64,000 nucleotides of DNA, from the NCBI GenBank assembly GCA_029959085.1, contig JARWIR010000031.1:6944001-7008000 (forward strand). Direction: 5' to 3'. Position numbers and translations under genes: made by a program. A model generated the notes under the pieces. That model did not search any database. It was not told the origin of the DNA and saw nothing but the letters and a program-made list of their open reading frames with translations. Of this stretch, positions 1 through 10,421 are shown one piece after another; the first letter of the stretch is position 1; each line of letters starts with the position of its first letter. This stretch comes from Nemophila menziesii (Eukaryota; Streptophyta; Magnoliopsida; Boraginales; Hydrophyllaceae).

Positions 1-1447
1 CACCTATTTGAAATCGGCCATATTTTTGAGCATGTCTCGGCCTTCTATTAAGCTAGCCCAAGACCATGTTCGAGATTGTCTTAACTTGACGTCGAGAAAA
101 GTAATTTTTGGAAAATAAATACCTTTAAGTAAGCGTGCTGCTAGCGTGTCAGGGTTGTTTAGAATTCGCTGTGCTGCTAGTAAGGTCGTATTCATGCGCT
201 AAAAGTCCTTAAAACCCATGCCACTAAGAAGTTTGCTAACTGCTAGTTTCTCCCATGCTAGCCAATGTATTCGAGATTTTTCACCTGAATTCCACCAAAA
301 ATTCGAAATTGCCGATATTAATTTATTACAAAAAGTAATTGGAAAAGAGAAGTTTGACATAGAGTATGTGGAAAGAGCCTGGAGAACTGCTTTCATAAGG
401 ACTTCCTTGCCTCCTTCCGACAAAAGGTGTGATTTCCATCCCTCTGTTTTGCTAAATAGTCTTTCCGCAATCCATTGTAGTGCTTCGACCTTTGATTGTT
501 TATGACACAATGGGATACCTAAGTATTTTCCAAGATTCTCCTTTTCCTGTATCTGTAACCTGGATGTAACTTGTTGACATATGGTCTCCGGAGTGTCTCT
601 ACTAAAGTAGATGGAAGATTTGTTGTAATTTATTCGTTGTCCAGAGGCCATGCAGTACTTTGTTATACAGTCTTTGAATTGTTCAACCTCATTCCCGTCT
701 AAAGTTAGAAAGAAGAGCAAATCGTTTGCGAATAACAAGTGAGAAATAACTGGACAATTTTGTCTGCTAATAAGCGACTCGGTCATTAAGGAGAAGAGGA
801 ACGGGGATAGGGGGTCTTCTTGTCTTAATCCCCGTTGTGGTTTGAATTTCTGTAACCTTTCACCATTAAAATTTAATTGAAAAGTAACTGAAGATAAACA
901 ATTCGAGATCCATCTGATCAATTTTTTGTGAAATCCAAGTTTATGGAGAACTAGGAGTAAGAAATCCCATCGTACATAATCATATGCCTTAGCCATGTCC
1001 AGTTTGATCGCCGCCATTGGTTTTGTGTTCTTTCGTTTCTTTTTCATGTAAAATGAAACTTCTTGTGCCACGAGTATATTGTCTTGAATGGCTCGTTCTT
1101 TGATGCAGGCTGCTTGGGTCGGAGAGACAATGATTTCTATAAGTTCCTGTAATTAGTTAGCTAGTATTTTTTATATAATCTTATAACCAAAGTTAACACA
1201 AGATATGGGCCTGTAGTCTCCAATTTGTTTCTGGATGTCCCCTTTGGGTATCAAGGTTATAAGAGTTTCATTTAAAGTGTCGAGAGAGATGTTATTATTA
1301 AAGAAATCCTGAACAACGAGAAGCACATCGTATTGAATGATGTGCCAATATTCCTGATAGAACTTACCATTTAGACCATCTGGGCCCGGCGCCTTGCTTG
1401 GAGACATGTCAAAGACCGCTTTCTTTGTTTCCTCCATTGTTGATAAT
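1..1447 (-). pseudogene. LINE (L1-type) reverse transcriptase fragment, 5'-truncated, broken by stops
   Basis: Non-LTR retrotransposon pol. One minus-strand frame runs from about 1437 to the window edge, broken by two stops near 1156-1170 and one near 199. Reading from 1437: the KAPGPDG block and DYRPIS of the reverse transcriptase N-terminus, VSPTQAACIKERAIQDN (1080-1140), motif A as KLDMAKAYDYV, then RGLRQEDPLSPFLF, the catalytic box and GKYLGIPL. The catalytic box reads FANDLLFF instead of FADD, so the first essential Asp is Asn. After the stop near 199 comes the post-RT stretch with VKLRQSRTW. The 5' end stops mid-domain at about 1447, next to an unrelated plus-strand LINE endonuclease; this is typical of 5'-truncated LINE insertion. 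A dead copy; identity is clear. Confidence 0.92.
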
Positions 1448-2584
1448 CTATTTTGTGTCTATTCATGCTCTGAACGATTTTGACCAACGCCTAAAACTTT
1501 GGGAAGATATCTTAATCTGTAATAATAATGTTAATAAACCTTGGGTTTTAATTGGGGATTTTAACGATATTTTAAGTGCGTCTGAGAAATTTATTAAAAC
1601 GCCCCTAATTATAATCACCTTCATGAATTTAATATATTTATTTCGAATAATGGTCTTATTGAGATTCCGTCTCGAGGTAGTTATTTTACGTGGACTAATC
1701 GTAGTATTGATAAACCTGTCAAAGTCAAACTTGATCGGGCATTTTCCTCTAATGATTGGTTGACCAGTGCTTTGTAAGAAGTTACACATAGCAAAAGCAT
1801 ATGATCAAGTTTGCTAAGATTCTTTATATTGTTCTTACAAAACTTGGTTTCTAACAGATTGGTAAATTAGATAGAAAGTTGTATTTCAATTGTTCAATTC
1901 TAACTTGATTTCAATGGGGATAGAATAGAGAAATTCACACCAGGTAGAGGTTTACGACATGGAGAACCTCTATCGCCTTTTTTTCACTATTATGACAGAA
2001 TCAGTTATCAGTTTCGTCAAAAATAGAGTACAGACTAAGGAGATTAAAGGAATACAAATTACTAGGAACTTCCTTAGTTTAACACATCTCTTATTTGGTG
2101 ATGTTTCTTTATCTTTCTTATCTATTAACTACAGTGCGATAAAAGCTTTTCAAGAATGTTTAACTATTTGCTGTAATAATTCAGGCTGGGGGATTAATCT
2201 CAACAAATAATATATTTGTTTTAGTAAAGATACACCAGACAATATCCTACATTTAGTATAAACTCAAATTTAAATTAAACAAGCTAATGATCTAGGAAAA
2301 CATCTTGGCATATTATTATGTCATAAAGGATCAAAAGTAGAGTCCCTCTCTTGGATTGCTGAAAATATATTTAAGAAGATGGAAGGATCAATACCACAAC
2401 TTTAATCAGATGGTGGAGAGAAAGTACCCATAAAAGCAATGTGTCACAAGATAAACCAGTTTATACTATGACTATTTTTTCTTTTCCGATATCTTTTTCG
2501 AAAAAAAACTAATATCAACTATCTAGAATTTTTGGTGGAGCTTCAGAGAATTTAACCGAATTCATTGGGTAACATCGAAAAAAT
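1448..2584 (+). pseudogene. LINE endonuclease and reverse transcriptase relic, part 1 (split by LTR element 1)
   Basis: Second LINE, opposite strand to the first. The endonuclease is recognised by PWVLIGDFNDIL (about 1535-1575), the D-F-N core of the exonuclease/endonuclease/phosphatase fold; frames shift soon after. At about 1790 the reading jumps to KAYDQV (RT motif A), so the endonuclease C-terminus and RT N-terminus are deleted. GRGLRHGEPLSPF-like and LLFGDVSLSFL (catalytic FADD degraded to FGDV) follow around 1940-2130. Coding similarity stops at 2584, where an LTR begins, and resumes in frame at 10422. It is the same family as the 1-1447 copy: both share MNTTLL and VKLRQSRTW. Non-functional. 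Confidence 0.88.
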
Positions 2585-4132
2585 TGGTGGTCCTTTGTGT
2601 GATCTAAATAAATGCAATAAATAATCGATCCACAACCGCAAGTGTACGGTTGTCCCAAGTAGTATAACTGATAAAACAGATTCGTTCCAAGGACGGGAAG
2701 GTTGACTACAATGCTTATCTATTAATGATTGATGCACTTATGAAAGCAAATAAAGATAATATGTTTGTTTGGTTTTGTATTAATGCTAAAGAAATGAAAG
2801 ACAATTATTAAAATGCAAATAAAAGCTAAGACGCAAGTAAAATGATGTAAAACGCAATATGAGAAGTAGCACTTGAGAACGCAAGGATCCTCCCAATCCT
2901 ATTTCCTAACTTATGTTGTTTAAGGGCTAAATTGGTCAATTACAATGGTCGGGATTCTAAATTCCTTATACCCCCGTCAGGGTGGAATATAAGGCGATCC
3001 TAGAGTGTCACTAGTCCCGTCAGGGTAAATATGATCCACCTTTGGATGTTTAAGTTTGATTACCTCATTGGCCCTAGGATTAGCTAAGTTCGTCAGAATC
3101 AATAACTTCTATCCTAGATTGAATAAATGGTTCTGCATCTAAACCCTCCGTCAGGATGATCCAATCACCACTAATTGGAATAGCCTAAATACTAACACCT
3201 GTTCCTAGTTCATGACGCTAAAAACAGTAAATATTCTCAATTTATCGAAAAGAGTAAAAGACACAATCTAGTTTAATTTAATAAGATTGGGATTCACCCA
3301 TTAATTATTCTCATGCACTATGAAAAGCTTAGCTCATATTAAAAAGAAAAACTAAATAAAAAGAAATAAGACTCATATTGTTTTACAGAAATAAAAATAC
3401 AGAGAACCTAATTATGGAGTTGAATTGGCTGAGAATCGAAGATATAGACAGTCTCCAGCTCTTGCTTCTTCTTTTCCTTGTTTCTGCTTCTTCTCAGGAC
3501 GCTCTCTTCTAAGGATGTTTTAATTTGAAGAATAAATTGAGAGGTAAGAAAATAATAAGGTCTAAAGGCCTATTAATACTAGTAAATTCGGACTAGGGTT
3601 TTATTTTAAATAAAAAGCCATTTTAGAAAAGCCCAAGTCCATAATTAAGCCCAAAATCCCGTAACTGCTGCACCACCTCCACTAAAACAGCTCTAGCCGA
3701 TTCGTTATAACTCCGATTGACCTCAAATCACTTGCTAAATTTCCGTAACTCGATAAGGAACATAATCTCTTCAAAGGTCAGCGGCTAAATCAACTCGTAA
3801 GTGCCTCGAAATCAGCAATCTTTGGCATGTTTTCCAGATTTGCAGTTTCAAAATATAATTCTTTTCGGGATTTATCTTCAAGCTTTGACTCCATATCACG
3901 ATCTTTGACTTTATTCTCGTGTTCCTCTCCTAGCTAATATTCAAAACCTACAAACTTTTCACTAAAATACACAAGATTACGCGCAAAAGTTTAATAAATC
4001 AAAAATACTAGAAATAAAAGAGGAAATTCGGATTATTGCATATTTAGCCCAAAAGTCTATCAAATTAATCAAATAAACACCAAAAATGATGTCTCCCAAG
4101 GGCATAAAAGTAGAACATTTAGGGAGACATCA
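2585..4132 (-). repeat. Element 1 3' LTR
   Basis: 1548 bp, TG...CA ended on the plus strand (TGGTGGTCC... to ...GGAGACATCA). In element sense it starts TGATGTCTCCC and carries the U3-tip inverted repeat (4088-4132). The R/U5 part holds four CCCGTCAGGG-like motifs (sense CCTGACGGG) at about 2970-3160 and the hairpin stem CCTTATA/TATAAGG (2964-2970 with 2988-2994). Compared with the 5' LTR it lacks about 30 bp near 3280. Confidence 0.93.
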
Positions 4133-5600
4133 AGACCCAACTCAAACCTTTGTCGTCCCGACAAAGCAAAACTAAAAACAAGGGGAATGAAGTAGATGCA
4201 AGAGAAAATAGAAGCTAGCAAATAAACCCTAAAGCAATTCTAAAGATAAATCTCATATAGCAAACATTAAGAACTAACATATACATACACTAATCATGCA
4301 ACATCAAACACAAATAACTTCAATCATAAAATTAACTTTGCAATGCTAGAAGGTTACACTTGTACTCATATCTGTATGATGGCTATAGGGTGGTCATTAA
4401 TCCTAACTAGCTTTGAACGCTCCACCTAGCATATTCCCTATCAACAGAATCATAAATTCACTATGTACTTAAGAATCAAGAGGTCTTTATGGTTTAATAA
4501 TGGCTTAAGGACGGTGTGGATGTATATTTGGTAAATTTGAAGTGAGCTTTTGGCTCTCTCCTCACTTACCATCAACAAAGTCCTCGAGCTTGAGTTTACG
4601 CTAAAAAATGTTCTCACTCAACCCATTTGACGCGCTAATGTTGCGTCCCCATGTCAACCCAATATAAACTAAGATGATTTTTCAAAATATTCCACTTTGC
4701 CGGTTTATTTTATTCTTTCTTTTTATTTTCTTTTTCATTTCTTTTCTTCTTTCTTTTTTTTTGGTACAAGATACCCATGACCCTCGTTTTGATGTGAAAG
4801 GTCATGTCTCTTATGTTTTTTTTTCTCTTTTTTTTCTTTTCAAATCCCGGCAAAGGGTTACAAATAATAATATAATCTACATTTTTGTGCCTCAATTCAA
4901 ACACATATAATCCCTTCCCAATGTATCTTCCCAAATGTGGACCCTCCACCCCAAACTCAAGCTCGAGACACGTCTCAGGATTGTGATTCAAGTGCGGGTC
5001 ATTTGGTAATGCCTAATAATCTAAGGGATAATGGGATTATATCGTGGCTACAAAAGAAAAGGCTTAAGGCTCAAAATTGGGCTAAGACGGATAAAATTAA
5101 TATAAGGGATAACAAGCTAAAAGGCTTCAAATGGCTAACAAAGAACTGCCCCTATCATTTTCCTAACTACATGGTTCGTCTCTAGTTCATATCTAAGTGG
5201 ATTCTCTACTAATTTAGATCTCACGTTCTACAAACCAAACATTTTCCTTAAGTGCAAGCTTACTTCTTTTGCATTGTTCATTAATTTTTCCTATTCATTA
5301 TCTATGTTTGCATGCAATTAAAGTGCGTTTTATGTTATTCCCTAAAGTTCACTATTTACTATCATAGATTCATCAAAAGTATGCTAAAAAGGGACATTTA
5401 AAATCTTCTACAGTCAAACGCAACTCCTAATTATTTTATTGAAAGCAATTAAAAACAATTAACACATAAAAATTGGGATGAGGCAACGAACCCCACCCCA
5501 AACTCAAAAATGAGTCGTGTCCCCATGACTCGAAAAGACTCAAAGCAATAAAATAATCTACACTAAATGAGAAGGGATAGAAAAACATATCTGGATCGGC
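4133..5600 (-). other. Element 1 3' non-coding region
   Basis: No sense-strand gene. In element sense this is the stretch between ORF2 and the 3' LTR. It contains ACCCCAAACTC (reverse complement of the PPT-like GAGTTTGGGGT) near 4946 and 5496; the copy next to the LTR (4135-4150) has decayed. It aligns by eye with 30660-32061 of element 2, and with parts of elements G (34380-34860) and M (20380-20898 and 24018-24790). The plus-strand ORF at 4937-5185 lies antisense here. Confidence 0.7.
4937..5185 (+). CDS. Conserved small ORF antisense to element 1
   Basis: 82 codons, starting MDPPPQTQARD and ending NYMVRL. Its counterpart in element 2 (31011-31262, again antisense to the element) is 83 codons and matches along the whole length: the start MDPPPQTQA, the DSSAGH block, QKK then LKA, KDKIN/KTDKIN and LTKNC near the end. 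The protein is basic in its second half, with no recognised domain. Antisense ORFs are known in some plant LTR elements (Grande, Tat/Ogre group). No promoter was identified. The two related copies in elements M and G are broken by stops or an insertion. It could be a chance open frame over a conserved non-coding stretch; codon-substitution analysis would decide. Confidence 0.35.
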   Translation: MDPPPQTQARDTSQDCDSSAGHLVMPNNLRDNGIISWLQKKRLKAQNWAKTDKINIRDNKLKGFKWLTKNCPYHFPNYMVRL

Positions 5601-5900
5601 AGTAGGCCGATTACGTGTAGTCTCATGTTGAGGTTTTGAATACTACTTCATCAAGCTTTAAAGATCATTTAATTGTTGCATCCAACTTGAATAAAGTGTT
5701 CTTCATTACCTCGAACTCTTTTGCCATATTTTCCAAATCTGCATCATTTCCTATCTCTCTAAATCATCATCTCTTCTACGAAAATCTTTCTTCAACACCC
5801 GACTTTCTATCTTCATCATGTTCTTCGTACCTTTTCCAACCTTCATGGTCATCTTTGATGACCCCAAACTCAATTTTTCACCTACTTAAAGATTACTTGC
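5590..5900 (-). pseudogene. Element 1 ORF2 remnant (start region only)
   Basis: In element sense a GAGTTTGGGGTC tract (plus-strand ACCCCAAACTC near 5860) is followed within about 12 bases by ATG and a short Lys-rich stretch (MTMKVGKGTK) before stops. The same arrangement, purine tract then ATG, precedes ORF2 in element H (51825-51860), element G (about 36510), element M (18300-18320) and element 2 (30314-30333). Only the leader and the first 30 or so codons survive. Confidence 0.45.
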
Positions 5901-6429
5901 AAAATATATAATATTAATAGGCTCAAACAATTCACAATTCCTCCGCTAAATAACTAAAATAAATCTTAATTCTCAACTGGTAATAGAAAAAAAAAGTTCT
6001 AGCTATTTTACCGGATTGGCCATGGAATTTATGATGATTTGATACCTTGCACTTGCAATCTCCAACCTTCAAATTACCAAAACTTTTAATGAAATTTGTG
6101 TCTCTTGATATTATTGAAAGTGGCACGGTAGTGGGATTGGGGATTTATTTGAGATGGGTATTTAATATCTATGGTGTTGGAGACGTTTAAAGGATATAAT
6201 TTAAGCTTTGGTGAAGAAATTTTTGGGTTAAAACTTGAATTTCTTGGTGTTTTTGGAAAGATTTGTGATTGTTAATGTGTTGGGATGATGTTTAGAGGTA
6301 AGGATTGGTGATATATTGGTGTTTTGATGGTGGAATTTAAGTGTTTTTGGAGCTTTGGTTCGTCATCAATGGTGTTTCATGTGTTGGAGGCCAAAGGAGA
6401 GGGAAAAATAAGGTTTCTTAAGCTTTAGG

Positions 6430-7290
6430 TCTATTTTCGCCGAGACCACGACCGGCATGCCGGTCAGATGACCGGCTAGCCGGTCGCGGACGACGACCTC
6501 CCCAACAGCTAGGTCTCGAAAAGTTATGCAGTTTAGGCTCAAAGATCACCTGATTCGGACATCCGAGCGCAAAGATATCGCTTGCCGAACTTTTCTCTGA
6601 TTGTGTCCGGATTTTTTTTTTTTTCCGGAAGGCATAAAATGCAGCCTTCGATTTTCTGTTTTTTTTTTTTTTTAAAATACCGAAACGCAACACTTTTGCG
6701 TCATTGCTGACGCAGTGATCAGAGAGTTGGGAAATGGTCGTGGATTTGCCCACTTTGCTGGACGCAAAGGGTTGCATATTCGCAAAAAATTTCCATCTTG
6801 TTTTTTCGATTTCTCCTTACTTACACCTCGGATTTTTATGAACCTTATACTCATTTCCATTGGAAATTGCGCTCCCGATCTATTGGACTACTCAGATTTT
6901 CCATTGGAGTTACCATTTTTCTCAGATTTCGGTTTTCTTCATTTCGCACCATGAATTGCGTCTCTTTACGCACAGGTCAGAATATTTGGGCTATGTATCA
7001 GAACTTTTGGACTCTACCATTGGATAGATCTCGAAAAAATAAGTGGTTTAGGCTCAAGAAAAAGTTAATTCTGACCTCCGAGCATCAAGTTATGATCTTC
7101 CGAAGTTGCTGAATGAGGACGCAGTCGTGCTGCGTCATTGCTGACGCAGTGGTCAGAAACTTTTAGCTGCTTATCTGAACTTTTCGAATTCACCATTGGA
7201 TAGAGCTCGAAAAGTTATGCGGTTTAGGCTCAAGAAAAAGTTAATTCCGACCTCCGAGCATCAAGTTATGATCTTCCGAAGTTGCTGATA
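6430..7290 (-). repeat. Element 1 spacer with palindromes and 176-bp tandem repeats
   Basis: GC-rich spacer between ORF1 and ORF2. Two perfect 14-bp palindromes, ACCGGCATGCCGGT (6451-6464) and ACCGGCTAGCCGGT (6471-6484), start 20 bp apart. Two full units of a 176-bp tandem repeat lie near 6975-7287 (matching points 7017 and 7193), with a degenerate partial unit at 6512-6600. Each carries TCGAAAA...GGTTTAGGCTCAA and CTCCGAGCATCAAG. Inverted repeats CTGCGTCA-TTGC-TGACGCAG occur near 7130, with a 7-bp-arm version near 6698. No coding frame is supported. Confidence 0.8.
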
Positions 7291-7475
7291 ACCTAACTAC
7301 CCCAAACTCATGACCTTTACTCCTGTAATCATCAAAAACACCAACCTTTCTCATTTCTTAAAAATAAACACTAAATAAATAACCATTACTCTAATTTACA
7401 CTAAGAATTTAAAAGACATGAAAGCAATTTAAAACATGGGTTGTCTCCCAAGAAGCACTTTTGTTTATTACGTCT

Positions 7476-8680
7476 TTAAGTTCGACGCGTTACCTTCCAT
7501 GAAGATGGTATTGAGGCCCTTGCAGTGTTCCTCCGCTTAAACTCGCCTCTTCCTTGATGTAAAAGATTTAGAACCCTCCCCCTTATAATATTATTCAATC
7601 GATCTCTAAAAGGAGGTGGGTAAGTACTTCGTTTCGCCTTCTTATTTTCACGACGAAACTCATTTTCCACCACATTATAGTAGATAACCGTATTTTTATT
7701 CCTTGTTTCAATCTCAAAGGCATCTTTAAATTTGGTGGGTAGGTGCTCCTCCTTGCCGTTTTGCTCTCGCGGTGTGGCACCTTGCTTGTATAACACATAT
7801 TGATCATTTGTGGTAGTGGAGGTGATTTTGATTTTTCATCTCTGATAATGATTCGTGGTAGAGATGGTGATTGGTGAACTTTTTGTAGCGGATATTCAAT
7901 TTCTATTTTATCTTTAACCTTTAATTATTCAATTGATTCTCCCACCATTTCACATTCGTCTTCACTTTCAACCCAATCTTCCACTATTACCTCATCATAT
8001 TTTTTCTGTGAAATCTCTCTAATCTCGATCACATCTTCTTCCTTTTTTCGTTCTATACCTTGATCATGTGCACTCACCATAGGAATAGCAATTTCTGTTT
8101 CAATTTCTAGGATTTTCGTTGCTACTCCTTCTTCCACCATACTAACACGGTCTTCAACCACATTGTGGTCTCTATTTATACTTAGCACAATGGTCTTATC
8201 ACTATCAATAATATCTTCTTTCAACACCTCCTCCTCAACTGTTTCTCCATTTTGAGTAAGAATTTCATCTAGCATCTTTTGCATTTTTTTCAAACTGGAA
8301 TTAGTTTCCTCTATTGACTCCAGCCTTTGTTCATATAAGCACACGAGTTCTTTTAATGATTTATCTAACTGGGAAATTTGTGGTGAAGGTGGAGGTTGTT
8401 GAATGTTTTCAACCCACTGGTTGTTCCATTCATGCTCGTGTTGATAGTGATATGATAACTGCTGTTGATTGTTCTCGATCCATTGATTGTTCCATTCATG
8501 CTCTTGTTGATAGTGATATGGTGTTTGTTGTTGATTGTTCTCGATCCATTGATTGTTCCATCCTTGCTCTTGTGGGTATTGATAAGGTTGTTGGTAAGAA
8601 TTTATACCCCATTGTTGTTGTCCCGAAGAGTCTTCCCAATAGTCAAATGGACCAGGATTTGGGTAATGTTCTCTATACAT
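7476..8680 (-). pseudogene. Element 1 ORF1: WNNQW-repeat protein, broken
   Basis: Starts MYREHYPNPGP at 8680, 134 bases after the primer site. Residues 15-95 are Gln/Trp/Tyr-rich with three tandem units of about 24 residues built on WNNQW(I/V)EN then YHYQ. A short coiled-coil-like stretch follows (SIEETNSSLKKM), then an acidic segment to residue 251. A TAA at 7922-7924 replaces a codon that is open in element 2; reading continues in frame, then shifts near 7700 to a basic C-terminus with RENKKAKRSTYPPPF and KVTRRT. The last part resembles the C-terminal tail downstream of integrase in plant Ty3/gypsy elements (compare 50790-50830). No retroviral domain is recognised elsewhere, and the function is unknown. 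The matching ORF in element 2 shows the protein is a family feature. Confidence 0.8.
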
Positions 8681-8813
8681 CTTTAATTAAATTTCTTGAT
8701 CATCACCTGAATAAAATAACCTGAAAAGAAAACAAAACAAAAACAAAGCGTAAAACTGAAAATAAAAATGCAACTAATCACTAACGGATAAACATCGTGG
8801 TCACACGCTACCG

Positions 8814-8831
8814 TCCCCGGCAGCGGCGCCA
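8814..8831 (-). other. Element 1 primer binding site (tRNA-Asp type)
   Basis: Sense TGGCGCCGCTGCCGGGGA, six bases inside the 5' LTR. It complements the 3' end of plant tRNA-Asp(GTC) at 17 of 18 positions by recall of that tRNA. Athila-lineage elements are known to use tRNA-Asp. The same sequence and spacing occur at 15160-15177 and 28114-28131. Confidence 0.88.
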
Positions 8832-8837
8832 AAAACT

Positions 8838-10416
8838 TGGTGGTCCTTTGTGTGTTCTAAATAAATGCAATAAATAATCGAACCACAACCGCAAGTGTAC
8901 GGTTGTCCCAAGTAGTATAACTGATAAAACAGATTCGTTCCAAGAACGGGAAGGTTGACTACAATGCTTATCTATTAATGATTGATGCACTTATGAAAGC
9001 AAATAAAGATAATATGTTTGATTGGTTTTGTATTAATGCTAAAGAAATGAAAGACAATTATTAAAATGCAAATAAAAGCTAAGACGCAAGTAAAATGATG
9101 TAAAACGCAATATGAGAAGTAGCACTTGAGAACGCAAGGATCCTCCCAATCCTATTTCCTAACTTATGTTGTTTAAGGGCTAAATTGGTCAATTACAATG
9201 GTCGGGATTCTAAATTCCTTATACCCTCATCAGGGTGGACTATAAGGCGATCCTAGAGTGTCACTAGTCCCGTCGGCGTAAATATGATCCACCTTTGGAT
9301 GTTTAAGTTTGATTACCTCATTGGCCCTAGGATTAGCTAAGTTCGTCAGAATCAATAACTTCTATCCTAGATTGAATAAATGGTTCTGTATCTAAACCCT
9401 CCGTCAGGATGATCCAATCGCCACTAATTGGAATAGCCTAAATACTAACACATGTTCCTAGTTCATGACGCTAAAAACAGTAAATATTCTCAATTTATCG
9501 AAAAGAGTAAAAGACACAATCTAGTTTAATTTAACAGAAACCCAAATTCGACATTCGTAATTCAATAAGATTGGGATTCACCCATTAATTGTTCTCAAGC
9601 ACTATGAAAAGCTTAGCTCATATTAAAAATAAAAAATAAATAAAAAGAAATAAGACTCATATTGTTTTACAGAAATAAAAATACAGAGAACCTAATTATG
9701 GAGTTGAATTGGCTGAGAATCGAAGATATAGACAGTCTCCAGCTCTTGCTTCTTCTTTTCCTTGTTTCTGCTTCTTCTCTGGACGCTCTCTTCTAAGGAT
9801 GTTTTAATTTGAAGAATAAATTGAGAGGTAAGAAAATAATAAGGTCTAAAGGCCTATTTATACTAGTAAATTCGGACTAGGGTTTTATTTTGAATAAAAA
9901 GTCATTTTAGAAAAGCCCAAGTCCATAATTAAGCCCAAAATCCCGTAACTGCTGCACCACCTCCACTAAAACAGCTCTAGCCGATTCGTTATAACTCCGA
10001 TTGACCTCAAATCACTTGCTAAATTTCCGTAACTCGATAAGGAACATAATCTCTTCAAAGGTCAGCGGCTAAATCAACTCGTAAGTGCCTCGAAATCAGC
10101 AATATTTGGCCTGTTTTCCAGATTTGCAGCTTCAAAATATAATTCTTTTCGGGATTTATCTTCAAGCTTTGACTCCATATCACGATCTTTGACTTTATTC
10201 TTGTGTTCCTCTCCTAGCTAATATTCAAAACCTACAAACGTTTCACTAAAGTACACAAGATTACGCGCAAAAGTTTAATAAATCAAAAATACTAGAAATA
10301 AAAGAGGAAATTCGGATTATTGCATATTTAGCCCAAAAGTCTATCAAATTAATCAAATAAACACCAAAAATGATGTCTCCCAAGGGCATAAAATTAGAAC
10401 ATTTAGAGAGACATCA
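8838..10416 (-). repeat. Element 1 5' LTR
   Basis: 1579 bp, the partner of 2585-4132, with about 30 extra bases near 9535-9565. TATAAATAGGCC-type promoter sequence lies near 9850 (minus strand). The hairpin stem CCTTATA/TATAAGG is at 9217-9223 with 9241-9247, and the U3-tip inverted repeat at 10372-10416. Confidence 0.93.
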
Positions 10417-10421
10417 AAAAT
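10417..10421. repeat. Right target-site duplication of element 1 (AAAAT)
   Basis: Matches 2580-2584 exactly; five bases is the usual Ty3/gypsy duplication length. Confidence 0.93.

Larger units (their letters stand above)
2585..10416 (-). mobile_element. Element 1: Athila-like non-autonomous LTR retrotransposon
   Basis: Complete insertion with two LTRs (2585-4132 and 8838-10416), a tRNA-Asp-type primer site (8814-8831) and the 5-bp target duplication AAAAT (2580-2584 and 10417-10421). Removing the element and one AAAAT rejoins the host LINE in frame (VTSKK then ILGGLRFRDF), so the boundaries are firm. In sense order (right to left): 5' LTR, primer site, WNNQW-repeat ORF (8680-7476), GC-rich palindromes and tandem repeats (7290-6430), ORF2 remnant (about 5890-5590), a conserved region with an antisense ORF, 3' LTR. 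No protease, RT or integrase is visible, so it is non-autonomous. LTRs differ by several substitutions and a gap of about 30 bp, so it is older than element 2. Confidence 0.93.

Noticed and set aside
1..2584. LINE twin-priming inversion
   Set aside because: The minus and plus segments overlap in content (both have the post-RT block), so they are two copies and not one inverted insertion.
5636..5911. 91-codon plus-strand frame in element 1
   Set aside because: Antisense to the ORF2 remnant; no conservation seen in the other elements.
8314..8724. 136-codon plus-strand frame
   Set aside because: Exactly antisense to the WNNQW-repeat ORF; its repeats mirror the sense codons.
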